64,000 nucleotides of DNA from Streptomyces sp. CNH099 (lineage in GTDB: Bacteria > Actinomycetota > Actinomycetes > Streptomycetales > Streptomycetaceae). Positions 53,660-62,546 of the stretch are shown here, in pieces. Position numbers and translations under genes: made by a program. Below the pieces are notes generated by a model. The model saw nothing but the letters and a program-made list of their open reading frames with translations. It was not told where the DNA came from and did not search any database. The first letter of the stretch is position 1, and every line of letters starts with the position of its first letter. The stretch lies in NCBI GenBank assembly GCA_000514715.1, contig AZWL01000005.1, positions 1 to 64,000 on the forward strand. Direction: 5' to 3'.

Positions 53660-54967
53660 CTACGCCGCCGGCGGCACCGCGCGGTCCGGCGGGCGGACCA
53701 CGGCGACGGCGAGCACCGCCGCGAGGGGGATCGCGGCGAGGGTGAGGAGCGTGACGGGGTAGCTGCCGGTGAGGTCGTGGCCGAGGGAGACGGCGACGGG
53801 GCCGAAGGCGCTGGCGCCGACGGTGATGGTGTGCGCGCTGCCGCGGATGGCGCCGAGGTGGGCGGTGCCGAAGTAGCGGGGGTAGGTGGCGGCCTCGACC
53901 GCGCGGAGCAGGCCGTTGGCGGCGCCGAGGAGGGCCCCGTATCCCAGCGCGCTCCAGCCGGGCGCGACGAGTCGGGCGGTCACGGTGGCGGCGGCCAGCA
54001 CGGCCATGGAGGCGACGAGGACGGCCTTCGGGGACATGCGGTCGATGACGGCGCCGGTGGCGAGGGTGGCGATGAGCGCGGCGGCGGTCTGGGGTACGAA
54101 GTTCGCGGCGGCCTCGGTGGCGGTCAGGCCGCGGTCGCCGAGGAGGGCGACCTGGTGGAAGTTCAGCCCGGTGGTGATCATGCTGGAGGTGGCCAGGCAG
54201 GCGGCGACCGCCCAGAACATGCCGGTGCGCAGCGCCTTCCTCAGCGGCCAGCCGGTCAGCGGCGCGTCCGCGGGTGCGCCGTCGGGCGGGACGTCGCCGT
54301 CGACGTGCTGGCCGACGTCGGCCGGCCGGTTGCGGATGCCGAGCACGGCGATCGGGATGACCAGCGCCCAGACGACGAGCCCCTCGATGGCCCACGCCTG
54401 GCGCCAGCCGACGCCGGCGATGAGCCGCTCGACGAACAGCGGGGCCAGGGATATCCCGGCGGTGCCCACCGCGCTGGTGATGCCGAGGGCCAGGCCGCGG
54501 CGGCGGTCGAACCAGTAGGCGACGGTGGTGGTCGCGACCAGGGTGAGCGCCCCCTGCCCGGCCATCCGGATGCCGACGAAGCCGGCGGTCAGGCCGACGA
54601 CGCCGGTGACGAAGGACAGCGCGATCAGGATGGCGCCGAACACGGCGCCGACCGCGGCCATCACCCACCGGGGCCCGTAGCGGTCGACGGCCTTGCCGAC
54701 GGCGGGCATGGCGCAGGCGCCGACGAGGGTGCCGGTCAGGTACGCGGTGGAGATCGTCGTCCGGCTGACGCCCAGGTCGGCGATGAGCGGGTCGATGAAC
54801 AGCGAGACGCCGTGGGTCTGGCCCGGCGCGCTGAGCGCCATCGCCAGCGCGCTGAAGCCGACGATGCGCCAGCCGTAGAAGCCGCGCCCGCCGGGCGGCG
54901 GCTGCCCTTTCCGCAGGGGGTGCCGGAGGGAGCGTACGGAGCGCGTGGCGTCGGCGGGCGGTTTCAG
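53660..54967 (-). CDS. MFS transporter (OFA-like), probably with a CTG start
   Basis: Twelve-segment carrier of about 435 residues, like oxalate/formate-type MFS proteins. The first ATG, at 54841, would cut into segment 1: the conserved opening FYGWRIVGFSALAMALSAPG begins before it. Upstream in frame, from a TGA at about 55020 to 54841, there is no ATG, GTG or TTG. A CTG at 54967 has AGGGAG six bases before it and gives a normal N-terminus, so I choose it. Motifs include VDRYGPRWVMAAVGAVFG and DRRRGLALGITSAVGTAG. Substrate unknown. A terminator for the SulP gene lies just upstream. Confidence 0.75.
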   Translation of the reverse strand: MKPPADATRSVRSLRHPLRKGQPPPGGRGFYGWRIVGFSALAMALSAPGQTHGVSLFIDPLIADLGVSRTTISTAYLTGTLVGACAMPAVGKAVDRYGPRWVMAAVGAVFGAILIALSFVTGVVGLTAGFVGIRMAGQGALTLVATTTVAYWFDRRRGLALGITSAVGTAGISLAPLFVERLIAGVGWRQAWAIEGLVVWALVIPIAVLGIRNRPADVGQHVDGDVPPDGAPADAPLTGWPLRKALRTGMFWAVAACLATSSMITTGLNFHQVALLGDRGLTATEAAANFVPQTAAALIATLATGAVIDRMSPKAVLVASMAVLAAATVTARLVAPGWSALGYGALLGAANGLLRAVEAATYPRYFGTAHLGAIRGSAHTITVGASAFGPVAVSLGHDLTGSYPVTLLTLAAIPLAAVLAVAVVRPPDRAVPPAA

Positions 54968-54994
54968 GGCGTGCTCCCTGCGGTCGCGGTCGGT

Positions 54995-55038
54995 GGGGGC
55001 GGTACGGGCGGCCTTTCGTGGTCACCCGTACCGCCCCC
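54995..55038 (-). terminator. Terminator behind the SulP gene
   Basis: Perfect 14-base stem GGGGGCGGTACGGG / CCCGTACCGCCCCC with a 16-base loop, 26 bases after the SulP stop. Confidence 0.8.
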
Positions 55039-55063
55039 GCGTTGAAGACGGCCTCCGGTCTCC

Positions 55064-56566
55064 TCAGTGGCTGGTGAGTTCGCCGGCGAGGCGGCCGTGG
55101 ATGTCGGCGCTGGGCTTGTTGAGGCCGACGATGGTGACGGTCTTGCCGCGCTGGGCGTACTTGGTCTCCACCGCGTCGAGGGCGGCGACGGAGGAGGCGT
55201 CCCAGATGTGCGCGTCGGTGAGGTCGATGACGACGTCGTCGGGGTCGCCGGCGTAGTCGAACTGGTACACCAGATCGTTGGAGGAGGCGAAGAACAGCTC
55301 GCCGGTGACCGCGTAGACGACGTGCCCGCCGTCGGGGTCGACGACGCCGGAGACGTTGACCAGGCGGGCGACGCGGCGGGCGAAGACCACCATGGCGGCC
55401 AGCGAGCCGGCCACCACGCCGACGGCCAGGTTGTGGGTGGCCACCACGCACACCACGGTGACGGCCATGACCAGCGTCTCGCCCAGCGGCAGCCGCCTGA
55501 GCGTCCGCGGCCGGACCGAGTGCCAGTCGAAGGTGGCGACGGAGACCAGGATCATCACCGCGACCAGGGCGGCCATCGGGATGTCGGAGACGACCGGGCC
55601 GAAGACGATGCACATCACCATGAGGAAGACCCCGGCGAGGAAGGTCGAGGCCCGGGTGCGGGCGCCGGAGGTCTTCACGTTGATCATCGTCTGGCCGATC
55701 ATGGCGCAGCCGCCCATGCCGCCGAAGAACCCGGTGACGACGTTGGCGACGCCCTGGCCGACGGACTCGCGGGTCTTGCCCGAGTGGGTGTCGGTGATGT
55801 CGTCGACGAGCTTGGCGGTCATCAGCGACTCCATCAGCCCGACCAGCGCGAAGGCGAAGGCGTACGGGGCGATGGTGGTCAGCGTCCCGAACGTGAACGG
55901 CACGTCCGGGACCCCGGGCACGGGCAGCGCGGACGGCAGCTCGCCCTTGTCGCCGACGGTCGGCACGGCGATGCCGGCGGCGACCGTGAGGACGGTGAGG
56001 ACGACGATGGACACCAGCGGCGCCGGCACCGCCTTCGTCACCTTCGGGAACAGCACCAGCAGCGCCAGGCCGCCGGCGACGAGCGGGTAGACCGGCCACG
56101 GCACGTCGCGCAGCTCGGGCACCTGGGCCAGGAAGATCAGGATGGCCAGCGCGTTGACGAAGCCCACCATCACGCTGCGCGGCACGAAGCGCATCAGCCG
56201 GGCCACGCCCAGCGCGCCCAGCGCGATCTGCATCAGGCCGCCGAGGATGACGGCGGCGATGAGGTAGCCGAGGCCGTGCTCCCGGTTCAGCGGGGCGATC
56301 ACCAGCGCCATCGCACCGGTGGCGGCGGAGATCATCGCCTTCCGGCCGCCGACGACGGAGATCACCACGGCCATCGTGAACGAGGCGAACAGCCCGACGC
56401 TGGGGTCGACCCCGGCGATGATCGAGAACGAGATCGCCTCGGGTATCAGCGCCAGGGCGACGACGAGACCGGCGAGCACCTCGGTGCGGAAGACCTTCGG
56501 CGAGGCAAGGAAGTCGGGGCGGGACAGACGCGGCCGGACAGCCGCGGGCAGCAGTGAAGTCATCAT
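55064..56566 (-). CDS. SulP/SLC26-family anion transporter with STAS domain
   Basis: Membrane transporter of 500 residues. The membrane part opens with RTEVLAGLVVALALIPEAIS and includes GLMESLMTAKLVDDITD and GFFGGMGGCAMIGQTMINVK, which are SulP landmarks. The C-terminal STAS domain is residues about 405-500 (VVYAVTGELFFASSNDLV, VIDLTDAHIWDASSVAALDA). Bacterial members carry sulfate, bicarbonate or dicarboxylates; Na+-bicarbonate uptake is a reasonable guess for this short form. A TnpB element lies directly upstream, so the native promoter may have been displaced. Confidence 0.92.
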   Translation of the reverse strand: MMTSLLPAAVRPRLSRPDFLASPKVFRTEVLAGLVVALALIPEAISFSIIAGVDPSVGLFASFTMAVVISVVGGRKAMISAATGAMALVIAPLNREHGLGYLIAAVILGGLMQIALGALGVARLMRFVPRSVMVGFVNALAILIFLAQVPELRDVPWPVYPLVAGGLALLVLFPKVTKAVPAPLVSIVVLTVLTVAAGIAVPTVGDKGELPSALPVPGVPDVPFTFGTLTTIAPYAFAFALVGLMESLMTAKLVDDITDTHSGKTRESVGQGVANVVTGFFGGMGGCAMIGQTMINVKTSGARTRASTFLAGVFLMVMCIVFGPVVSDIPMAALVAVMILVSVATFDWHSVRPRTLRRLPLGETLVMAVTVVCVVATHNLAVGVVAGSLAAMVVFARRVARLVNVSGVVDPDGGHVVYAVTGELFFASSNDLVYQFDYAGDPDDVVIDLTDAHIWDASSVAALDAVETKYAQRGKTVTIVGLNKPSADIHGRLAGELTSH

Positions 56567-56579
56567 CAGGCTTCCTTCG

Positions 56580-58001
56580 TGGATACGCCCGGCTTCAGCC
56601 GGGTGAGGAGAACGAAGCTCCTGCGAAGCAGGGCAACAGGCTGGGATTCGCTGCCAGGGCGGATCACATCCGCGGGGTGGTGAGCACGCCCGCCAAGATC
56701 AGTTTTTCTCAGCTGTCAGTCATCCCGGATAGGTTGGCGTGTATGACGACCGCGGCGCAGAGGGCAGGTGACGGGCACGTCCGCGTCACCTACCGGCTGC
56801 GTCTGTCGTCTGCTGCACGGGCCGCGCTCGAAGCCGAGTGGGACCGATGCCGCTGGGTGTGGAATGAGTGTGTTGCCAAGTCCAGGGCCGTCCACCTGTC
56901 CAATCGGGTGACTGGCGAGAAGCAGACGTGTGGCCCGGTGCAGCTCGCGGCGATGCTCACCGGGGCCCGCGCCCGCACCCCGTGGCTTCGCGAGGGCGCA
57001 TGCGTTCCTCAGCAGCAGTTGATCCGCGGCTTCGGTAAGTCCCGCGCCAGGGCGCTCAAGGACATCAAGGCCGGGCTGCCGATGCGGCAGCGGGCCGGGA
57101 TGCCCCGGTGGAAGAAGAAGCGCGAAGCACTGCCGACCCTCGAATACACCAAGCGGGGTTTCCGCCTGAAAGACGGCCGCCTGCACCTCGCGGGCGGCAT
57201 CGTGGTGACGGTGGTGTGGTCGCGTGAGCTGCCCAAACCGCCGTCCTCGGTGCGCGTGTACCAAGACAGCCTCGGACACTGGTATGGCAGCTTCGTCGTG
57301 GCCGCCAGCGCCGAGGCTCTGCCGGCCACCGGCCGCGTGCTCGGTATCGACTGGGGCGTCAAGGAGACCGCGACCACCACCAGCGACGACCATGACCTTC
57401 CCCACGCTGAGCACGGGAAGAAGACTGCGCAGCGCCTCGCGCACTATCAGCGGATGATGGCCCGGCGTCGCGCCCCGAAGGGGAAGCCGCAGTCGAACGG
57501 CTACCGCAAGGTACAGAGGCAGGCCGCGAAGCTGCACAAGAAGGCGGCCCGGCAACGCCGGGACACTGCCCGCAGGTGGGCAAAGCGCGTGGTCCGCGAC
57601 CACGACGCTGTGGCGGTCGAGGACTTCAAGCCGAAGTTCCTGGCGAAGACCACCATGGCCCGGAAGGCCGCCGACGCCGCGATCGGCGCGACCAAGGCCG
57701 CGCTGGTCGAGATGGCCCGTAAGCATGGCCGTGCCGTGCACCTTGTCCACCCCGCGCACACCACCATGGACTGCGCGCACTGCGATGCGAGAGCCAAGCA
57801 TCGTCTGCCTCTCTCCGAGAGAACGTACACGTGCACCGCATGCGGAGTTGTCTCGTCCCGGGACAAGAACTCCGCCCGCGTGATGCTCGTCCGGGCTGGA
57901 CTGCAACCCGGCTAGTGCAGATCGTGTAAGACCTGCACCCCCGCCGGGGAGCCAGGCGACGTGAGCTAGGGATCCCCTGCTTCAGCTCGGGGAGGCGTCA
58001 A
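56580..58001 (+). mobile_element. IS1341-type (IS200/IS605 superfamily, TnpB-only) element
   Basis: Left end near 56580 with hairpin CCCGGC-TTCA-GCCGGG (56588-56603). Right end with hairpin CCCC...GGGG around CTTCAG (57974-57992), ending GGCGTCAA at about 58001. Both ends share the CTTCAG loop and a following GAGG, as is typical for these elements. It carries tnpB but no tnpA. The left end lies about 14 bases from the SulP start codon. Exact boundaries are estimates. Confidence 0.7.
56743..57915 (+). CDS. tnpB: RNA-guided nuclease TnpB (OrfB)
   Basis: Protein of 390 residues. N-terminal helix-turn-helix part (YRLRLSSAARAALEAEWDRCRWVWNEC), then a RuvC nuclease with all three acidic residues: VLGIDWGVKETA, VAVEDFKPKF and RDKNSARVML. 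A zinc ribbon (CAHC and CTAC) sits between RuvC II and III. TnpB uses an RNA from the element's right end to cut DNA and help retention of the element. The ATG at 56743 is taken as start; the frame is open further upstream but crosses the left end. All catalytic residues are kept, so it may be active. Confidence 0.92.
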   Translation: MTTAAQRAGDGHVRVTYRLRLSSAARAALEAEWDRCRWVWNECVAKSRAVHLSNRVTGEKQTCGPVQLAAMLTGARARTPWLREGACVPQQQLIRGFGKSRARALKDIKAGLPMRQRAGMPRWKKKREALPTLEYTKRGFRLKDGRLHLAGGIVVTVVWSRELPKPPSSVRVYQDSLGHWYGSFVVAASAEALPATGRVLGIDWGVKETATTTSDDHDLPHAEHGKKTAQRLAHYQRMMARRRAPKGKPQSNGYRKVQRQAAKLHKKAARQRRDTARRWAKRVVRDHDAVAVEDFKPKFLAKTTMARKAADAAIGATKAALVEMARKHGRAVHLVHPAHTTMDCAHCDARAKHRLPLSERTYTCTACGVVSSRDKNSARVMLVRAGLQPG

Positions 58002-58020
58002 GCAACCGTTTCTCATCAGC
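57880..58020 (+). ncRNA. Candidate omega-RNA (right-end guide RNA) of TnpB
   Basis: In this family the guide RNA covers the 3' end of tnpB, the right-end hairpin and about 16-20 bases outside. Here the scaffold would end with GGGGAGGCGTCAA at about 58001 and the guide would be the bases just after it, beginning GCAACCGTTTCTC. The 5' end is not defined. Confidence 0.45.
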
Positions 58021-58101
58021 CCGCTGCCGGTCGGGCATCATTGCCCGGAAGTCTGCGGACGCTGCGCCAGCATCCCCGTTACCGTGACGTCCTCGTCAGG
58101 A

Positions 58102-58125
58102 CTCTACCCTGACGTGAGGGGAGAG
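58102..58125. promoter_or_regulatory. MerR-type operator, site 1
   Basis: CTCTACCCT-GACGTG-AGGGGAGAG. It shares the core CTACC-TxACGT-AGGGTAG with sites at 62527 and 62779. It lies 125 bases before the merR-family gene at 58250, close to the TnpB element. Confidence 0.6.
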
Positions 58126-58249
58126 AGCGAACCGCAGACTGTGAATCTCAGGTAAACCCCCGGCAAGATCCTGTGATCCTGCTCACCGGGAGCAGATTCG
58201 CATAATTCAAGGAAGGCGGACACGCAGACATGGACGGGAGCACGCGGCG

Positions 58250-58651
58250 ATGACCAACGGGCGGATGCAGATCGGCGAGGTGGCCGAGCGCACGGGACTG
58301 TCGCTGCGCACGATCCGCCACTACGAGGAGGTCGGCCTCGTCGTCCCGTCCGCCCGCAGCAAGGGCGGCTTCCGCCTCTACACCGACGCCGACGTGGACC
58401 GGCTGAAGGTGATCCGGCGGATGAAGCCGCTGGACTTCTCCCTGGAGGAGATGCGCGACCTGCTGCAGGTCACCGACCGGCTCGGGGCCGTCGACGACCC
58501 GCCGACGAGCGAGGAGCGGGCCCGGCTCACCGAGCGGCTCGACTCGTACCGCAAGGTCGCCGACGCCCGCTGCGAGACGCTGCGCGCGCGGCTGGAGATG
58601 GCCGAGGACTTCGCCGCCACGCTGCGGCGGAAGCTCGGCGAGGACGCCTGA
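58250..58651 (+). CDS. MerR-family transcriptional regulator, copy 1
   Basis: Regulator of 133 residues: MQIGEVAERTGLSLRTIRHY with EEVGLVVPSARSKGGFRLYT as winged helix, VIRRMKPLDFSLEEMRDLLQV as linker, and a coiled-coil with the tail ARLEMAEDFAATLRRKLGED. No metal-binding cysteine cluster is visible, so the effector is unlikely to be a metal. It is closely similar to the merR gene at 62.0 kb, including the AEDFA motif. A CATAAT box lies at 58200-58205. Confidence 0.9.
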   Translation: MTNGRMQIGEVAERTGLSLRTIRHYEEVGLVVPSARSKGGFRLYTDADVDRLKVIRRMKPLDFSLEEMRDLLQVTDRLGAVDDPPTSEERARLTERLDSYRKVADARCETLRARLEMAEDFAATLRRKLGEDA

Positions 58652-58682
58652 CCTGGTCTTCGGGCGAGTAGGGGGAGCGCGG

Positions 58683-59420
58683 CTACGCCGGCTCCCGGGC
58701 CGGGGGTGCGGCACGCGCCACGTAGACGGTGTTGGCGGCCGTGCCGCCGCGCACCGGGTTGTCGAAGGTGACGACGTGGGCGGCGGATTCGGGGAAGACC
58801 TCGGCGAGCACGGCGGTGAAGTCCGCGCTGGGCGGGTCGTCGGACCACAGCGCGAAGACGCCGCCGGGGTGGAGCCGGCGGGCGAGCCGGCGAAGCCCCG
58901 CGGGGGTGTAGAACGGCGCGTGGCCCGGGTGCAGCACGTGGTCCGGCGCGTGGTCGATGTCCAGCAGGACGGCGTGGAAGCGGCGGTCCGGCGCGCCGGG
59001 GTCGAATCCGGGTCCGTCGCCCGCCAGGGCGAAGAAGTCCCCCCGGACCAGCCGGCAGCGGTCGTCCGCGGTCAGTTCCGCGCCGAGCGGCGCGAGGTGC
59101 CGCCGGTGCCAGTCGATCACCTCGCCGAGGGCCTCGACGACGACGAGTGAGCGGACGCGCTCGTCGCGCAGCACCGCCCGGGCGGTGTACCCGAGGCCGA
59201 GCCCGCCGACGACCACGTCGAGCCCGTCGCCGGGCAGCTGCTCAAGACCGAGTTCGGCGAGGGCGACCTCGCCGGCGGTGAAGAGGCTGGACATCAGGAA
59301 CTCGTCGTCGAGCTTGACCTCGTAGACGTCGGCCTCCGCGGCGGGGTCCCGGCGGCGGCGGAGGGTGAGGGCGCCGATCGGCGTGGGCCGGTGGTCGATC
59401 TCTTCGAAACGTGCGCTCAT
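58683..59420 (-). CDS. Spermidine synthase-like (polyamine aminopropyltransferase) protein
   Basis: Rossmann-fold protein of 245 residues of the spermidine-synthase superfamily: VVVGGLGLGYTARAVLRDER as nucleotide loop, VVVEALGEVIDWH with the acidic ligand-binding Glu, LVRGDFFAL, and AVLLDIDHAPDHVL in place of the catalytic DLTDP-like loop. The D-x-D set for a polyamine substrate is not clearly kept, so it may be a methyltransferase-like homologue rather than a true aminopropyltransferase. Neighbours give no pathway hint. Confidence 0.75.
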   Translation of the reverse strand: MSARFEEIDHRPTPIGALTLRRRRDPAAEADVYEVKLDDEFLMSSLFTAGEVALAELGLEQLPGDGLDVVVGGLGLGYTARAVLRDERVRSLVVVEALGEVIDWHRRHLAPLGAELTADDRCRLVRGDFFALAGDGPGFDPGAPDRRFHAVLLDIDHAPDHVLHPGHAPFYTPAGLRRLARRLHPGGVFALWSDDPPSADFTAVLAEVFPESAAHVVTFDNPVRGGTAANTVYVARAAPPAREPA

Positions 59421-59470
59421 GCGGCTCTCTCTCGACGGCCCGGGGGAGGCCCGGTCCGTGGTTGCGCCCG

Positions 59471-60397
59471 TTACCGGCCCTCACGCAGGCCGGCGGCGGG
59501 GTCGGTGGTCAGCCAGCCGCGGGCGCCCCAGAAGTCGACGGCGCGGCGGAGGGTGTCGATCGCCCGCCGGCCCGCGGGTCCGTCGCGGTCCTCCCAGCGG
59601 CTGTCGAACCACGTGCTCAGCTTCTGCGCGGCGTCCGGGCCGTCGAGGGCGTCGAGGCGGTGGTACGAGCCGAGGTGGGTGCCGAGCAGGAGCAGGGCGG
59701 TGTGGTCGACGTCGCCGGAGGCGTCGGCGAGGAAGGCGGCGACGGCCTGCCGCACCGTGGGCACGGCGGCGGGCTTGGGCTTGCCGCGGGTACGCGGTGC
59801 GCTGCCGGCCTGCGCGCCCTGCGCCCCGGCGGGGCGGGAGCCGGTACGGGCCGCGGGCCGCCCGCGCGGAGCCGGGCCGGCGTCGCGGTCGCCCTGGTCG
59901 CGGACCTGCTCGCGCTGCCGCCGGGCGGGGGGTGCGGGCGGTACGGGCGGTGCGGGCCCGCTTGCGCTGCCGCCGGACCGGGGTGCGGTCGGCGCGGGCG
60001 GGGCGGAAGCGGCGGGTGCGGCGGCCTCCGGATTCGCGGGGGCCGGGGCCGCGGCGGCCGTCGTGCGGTCGCCCTTGCCGTAGAGGCAGACGGCGACGTA
60101 GTCGGCGGGGACGGGGACGTTCTCCTCCAGCGACGTCCGCAGCGCGGGGCCGTCGCAGTCGCGGCACAGCGGGAGTTCGCGCCAGCCGATGATGGACAGC
60201 TGGGTGCCGCGGGAGTGGCGGGTCATGGCCTGCGGGCGCGCGACGATGTCGGCGCCGCCGCAGCCCGCGCAGCGCGGCGCGCCGCGCATCCACCGCGCGC
60301 CGCAGGACCCGCAGGTGACGCGGATGTCGCCGGCGGCGGTCTCGCCGCGCAGCTGTTCGGTCTCCCCGCAGGAGGGGCAGCTCATCTCCCGGGCCAT
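59471..60397 (-). CDS. Zinc-ribbon protein of unknown function
   Basis: Protein of 308 residues. The N-terminus carries four CxxC-type pairs (CPSCGE, CGSCGARWMRG, CAGCGGAD, CRDCDG), enough for two zinc ribbons. A long Pro/Ala/Arg-rich linker (about 110-210) follows, then a helical domain (TVRQAVAAFLADASGDVDHT, TLRRAVDFWGARGWL) of about 90 residues. The plan suggests a nucleic-acid-binding protein. It is 33 bases downstream of prfC and may be co-transcribed with it. The start could also be the ATG 12 bases later. Confidence 0.7.
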   Translation of the reverse strand: MAREMSCPSCGETEQLRGETAAGDIRVTCGSCGARWMRGAPRCAGCGGADIVARPQAMTRHSRGTQLSIIGWRELPLCRDCDGPALRTSLEENVPVPADYVAVCLYGKGDRTTAAAAPAPANPEAAAPAASAPPAPTAPRSGGSASGPAPPVPPAPPARRQREQVRDQGDRDAGPAPRGRPAARTGSRPAGAQGAQAGSAPRTRGKPKPAAVPTVRQAVAAFLADASGDVDHTALLLLGTHLGSYHRLDALDGPDAAQKLSTWFDSRWEDRDGPAGRRAIDTLRRAVDFWGARGWLTTDPAAGLREGR

Positions 60398-60430
60398 GAC
60401 GGTGCTCGCGCTCCTTCCGTCCCGTCCGTG

Positions 60431-62041
60431 CTACTCGTGGGCGGCGATCAGGTGGTCCAGGCGTCCCTCGGGGAACTCCCGCCGGAAGGAGTTGGCCTGC
60501 CAGCGGTCCGGGAAGAGCGCCAGCAGGGCGCCGTCCCGCAGCCGGGTCAGCGCCTCGCCGCGTACCAGCCGGGAGCGGTTGAGCGCCTCGGCGCCGGCGG
60601 CGTCGGTGGCCCGGGCCAGGTGGTACGGGAGCGGCTCCAGGGTGACGGGGGCGGAGAACTCGTGGGCCATGCGGTGGGTGACGACGTCGAACTGCATCGG
60701 GCCGACGGCCGCCAGCACCGGCGCCTGCTCGCCGCGGCGATCGGAGACCAGCACCTGCACCACGCCCTCCTCGCCGAGCTGCGTGATGCCGCGGCGGAAC
60801 TGCTTGGAGCGGCCGATGTCCACGGGGCGGGCGACGGCGAAGTGCTCGGGGGCGAAGGTGGGCATCGGCGGGAACTCGGCCTTCGGCCCGTCGTAGAGGG
60901 TGTCGCCCACCCGCAGCGCGGCGGCGTTGACCAGCCCCACCACGTCCCCGGGGTAGGCGACGTCGACGGAGGAGCGGTCCTGGCCGAAGACGCTGTGCGC
61001 GTACTTGGTGGCGAACGGCCTGCCGGACGCGGCGTGGGTGACCGTCATGCCGCGCTCGAAGACCCCGGAGCAGACGCGGACGAAGGCGATGCGGTCCCGG
61101 TGCGAACGGTCCATGTTGGCCTGGACCTTGAACACCAGCCCGGAGAAGGCGGCGCCGACCGGGCGGACGCCGCCGCCGGTCAGCTCCCGCGCGGGCGGCG
61201 CCGGGGCCATGTCGACCACCGCGTCGAGCAGCAGCCGTACGCCGACGTTGCCGAGCGCGGCGCCGAAGAACACCGGCGTGGACTTCCCCGCGAGGAACGA
61301 CTCGCGGTCGAAGACCGCGCCGTCGGCGGCCAGCAGCTCGATCTCCTCCGCCGCCTGCGCGAAGTCCCCGCCCTCCTCGGCGGCGGCCCGGTCGGCGGGC
61401 ACCGGCTCCTCCTTCGCCTCCCGGGCGCCGCCGGGGGCCTTGACGTAGCGCAGCATGTGCGCGTCGTCCCGTACGTCGACGAGGCCGCGCAGGTGGCCGG
61501 CGATGCCCACCGGCCAGGTCACCGGCGTGGGCTTCAGGCGGAACTCGCGCTCGATCTCGTCCAGCAGCTCCAGCGCCTCCCGGCCGGGCCGGTCCCACTT
61601 GTTGACGAAGGTGATCACGGGGATGCCGCGGTGCCGGCAGACGTCGAACAGCTTGCGGGTCTGCTCCTCCAGGCCCTTGGCCGCGTCGATGAGCATCACG
61701 GCGCAGTCCACCGCGGCCAGGACGCGGTAGGTGTCCTCGGAGAAGTCGGCGTGCCCGGGGGTGTCGAGGAGGTTGAGCACGTGGTCGCGGTGGGCGAACT
61801 GCAGCACCGCCGAGGTGACCGAGATCCCCCGGGTCCGCTCCATCTCCATCCAGTCCGACGTCACCCCGCGCCGGCCGGCCTTGCCGTGCACCGCGCCGGC
61901 CTCGCCGATCGCCCGGGCGTGCAGCGCCAGCGCCTCGGTCAGCGTCGACTTGCCCGCGTCCGGGTGGCTGATCACCGCGAACGTCCGCCGCCGGGCCGCC
62001 TCGCCCGCGGCCCGCTCACCCGCCGCACGCACCGTGCTCAC
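60431..62041 (-). CDS. prfC: Peptide chain release factor 3 (translational GTPase)
   Basis: GTPase of 536 residues that removes class I release factors from the ribosome after termination. G1 ISHPDAGKSTLTEAL, switch GVTSDWMEMERTRGISVTSA, G3 LLDTPGHADFSEDTYR and G4 FVNKWDR are intact. RF3-specific stretches include GPMQFDVVTHRMAHEF and DRWQANSFRREFP. Length fits E. coli RF3 (529). The GTG at 62041 overlaps the stop of the merR gene as GTGA, an odd coupling of a translation factor to a MerR regulator. Confidence 0.95.
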   Translation of the reverse strand: MSTVRAAGERAAGEAARRRTFAVISHPDAGKSTLTEALALHARAIGEAGAVHGKAGRRGVTSDWMEMERTRGISVTSAVLQFAHRDHVLNLLDTPGHADFSEDTYRVLAAVDCAVMLIDAAKGLEEQTRKLFDVCRHRGIPVITFVNKWDRPGREALELLDEIEREFRLKPTPVTWPVGIAGHLRGLVDVRDDAHMLRYVKAPGGAREAKEEPVPADRAAAEEGGDFAQAAEEIELLAADGAVFDRESFLAGKSTPVFFGAALGNVGVRLLLDAVVDMAPAPPARELTGGGVRPVGAAFSGLVFKVQANMDRSHRDRIAFVRVCSGVFERGMTVTHAASGRPFATKYAHSVFGQDRSSVDVAYPGDVVGLVNAAALRVGDTLYDGPKAEFPPMPTFAPEHFAVARPVDIGRSKQFRRGITQLGEEGVVQVLVSDRRGEQAPVLAAVGPMQFDVVTHRMAHEFSAPVTLEPLPYHLARATDAAGAEALNRSRLVRGEALTRLRDGALLALFPDRWQANSFRREFPEGRLDHLIAAHE

Positions 62042-62490
62042 CACGTCGGCTCCGTCTCTTCCGGGGCCGCGTCGAGCAGCCTGCTCAGCTGTACGTGCAG
62101 CGAGCGGGCGAAGTCCTCCGCCGCCTGCAGCTGCCCGCGCAGATCCGCGCACCGGGCGTCGGCCTCCAGCCAGAACTTACGCAACCTCGCCACCAGCTCC
62201 TCATGCGCCTCACCGGAGGTGGCCGGGAGGGCGCCGCTCTGCTCCGGCAGCCGGTCCAGCACGCCGAGCAGCTCCCGGACGTCCTCCAGGCAGAACCCCA
62301 GCGGCCGCATCCGCCGCACCAGCGCCAGCCGGCGCACCTCCGCCTCCGTGTAGAGCCGGAAGCCGCCCGCGGTGCGCCGGCTCGGAGCCAGCACCCCGAC
62401 CTCCTCGTAGTGCCGGATGGTACGCAGCGACAGCCCGGTCCACTCCGCCACCTCTCCGATCCGCATCAGCTTCTGCGCCACCGCCGTCAC
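62038..62490 (-). CDS. MerR-family transcriptional regulator, copy 2, coupled to prfC
   Basis: Regulator of 150 residues with MRIGEVAEWTGLSLRTIRHY, EEVGVLAPSRRTAGGFRLYT, VRRMRPLGFCLEDVRELLGV and a C-terminal coiled-coil (LQAAEDFARSLHVQLSRLLD). Close paralogue of the copy at 58250. GTG start preceded by GGGAG. Its operator-like palindrome lies 37 bases upstream, and its stop overlaps the prfC start, so MerR autoregulation would also set RF3 expression. Confidence 0.9.
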   Translation of the reverse strand: MTAVAQKLMRIGEVAEWTGLSLRTIRHYEEVGVLAPSRRTAGGFRLYTEAEVRRLALVRRMRPLGFCLEDVRELLGVLDRLPEQSGALPATSGEAHEELVARLRKFWLEADARCADLRGQLQAAEDFARSLHVQLSRLLDAAPEETEPTW

Positions 62491-62526
62491 CTCACTCCCG
62501 CGGCCGTCGGCCCACCGCCATCAAAG

Positions 62527-62546
62527 CTACCTTAACGTGAGGGTAG
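62527..62546. promoter_or_regulatory. MerR-type operator, site 2
   Basis: CTACCTT-AACGTG-AGGGTAG, 37 bases upstream of the merR copy 2 start. The promoter elements around it can be drawn in either direction. Confidence 0.65.

Noticed and set aside
53283..56099. 938-codon minus-strand frame ending as PadR
   Set aside because: Only the last 107 codons are PadR; the remainder is a shifted reading of the MFS and SulP genes.
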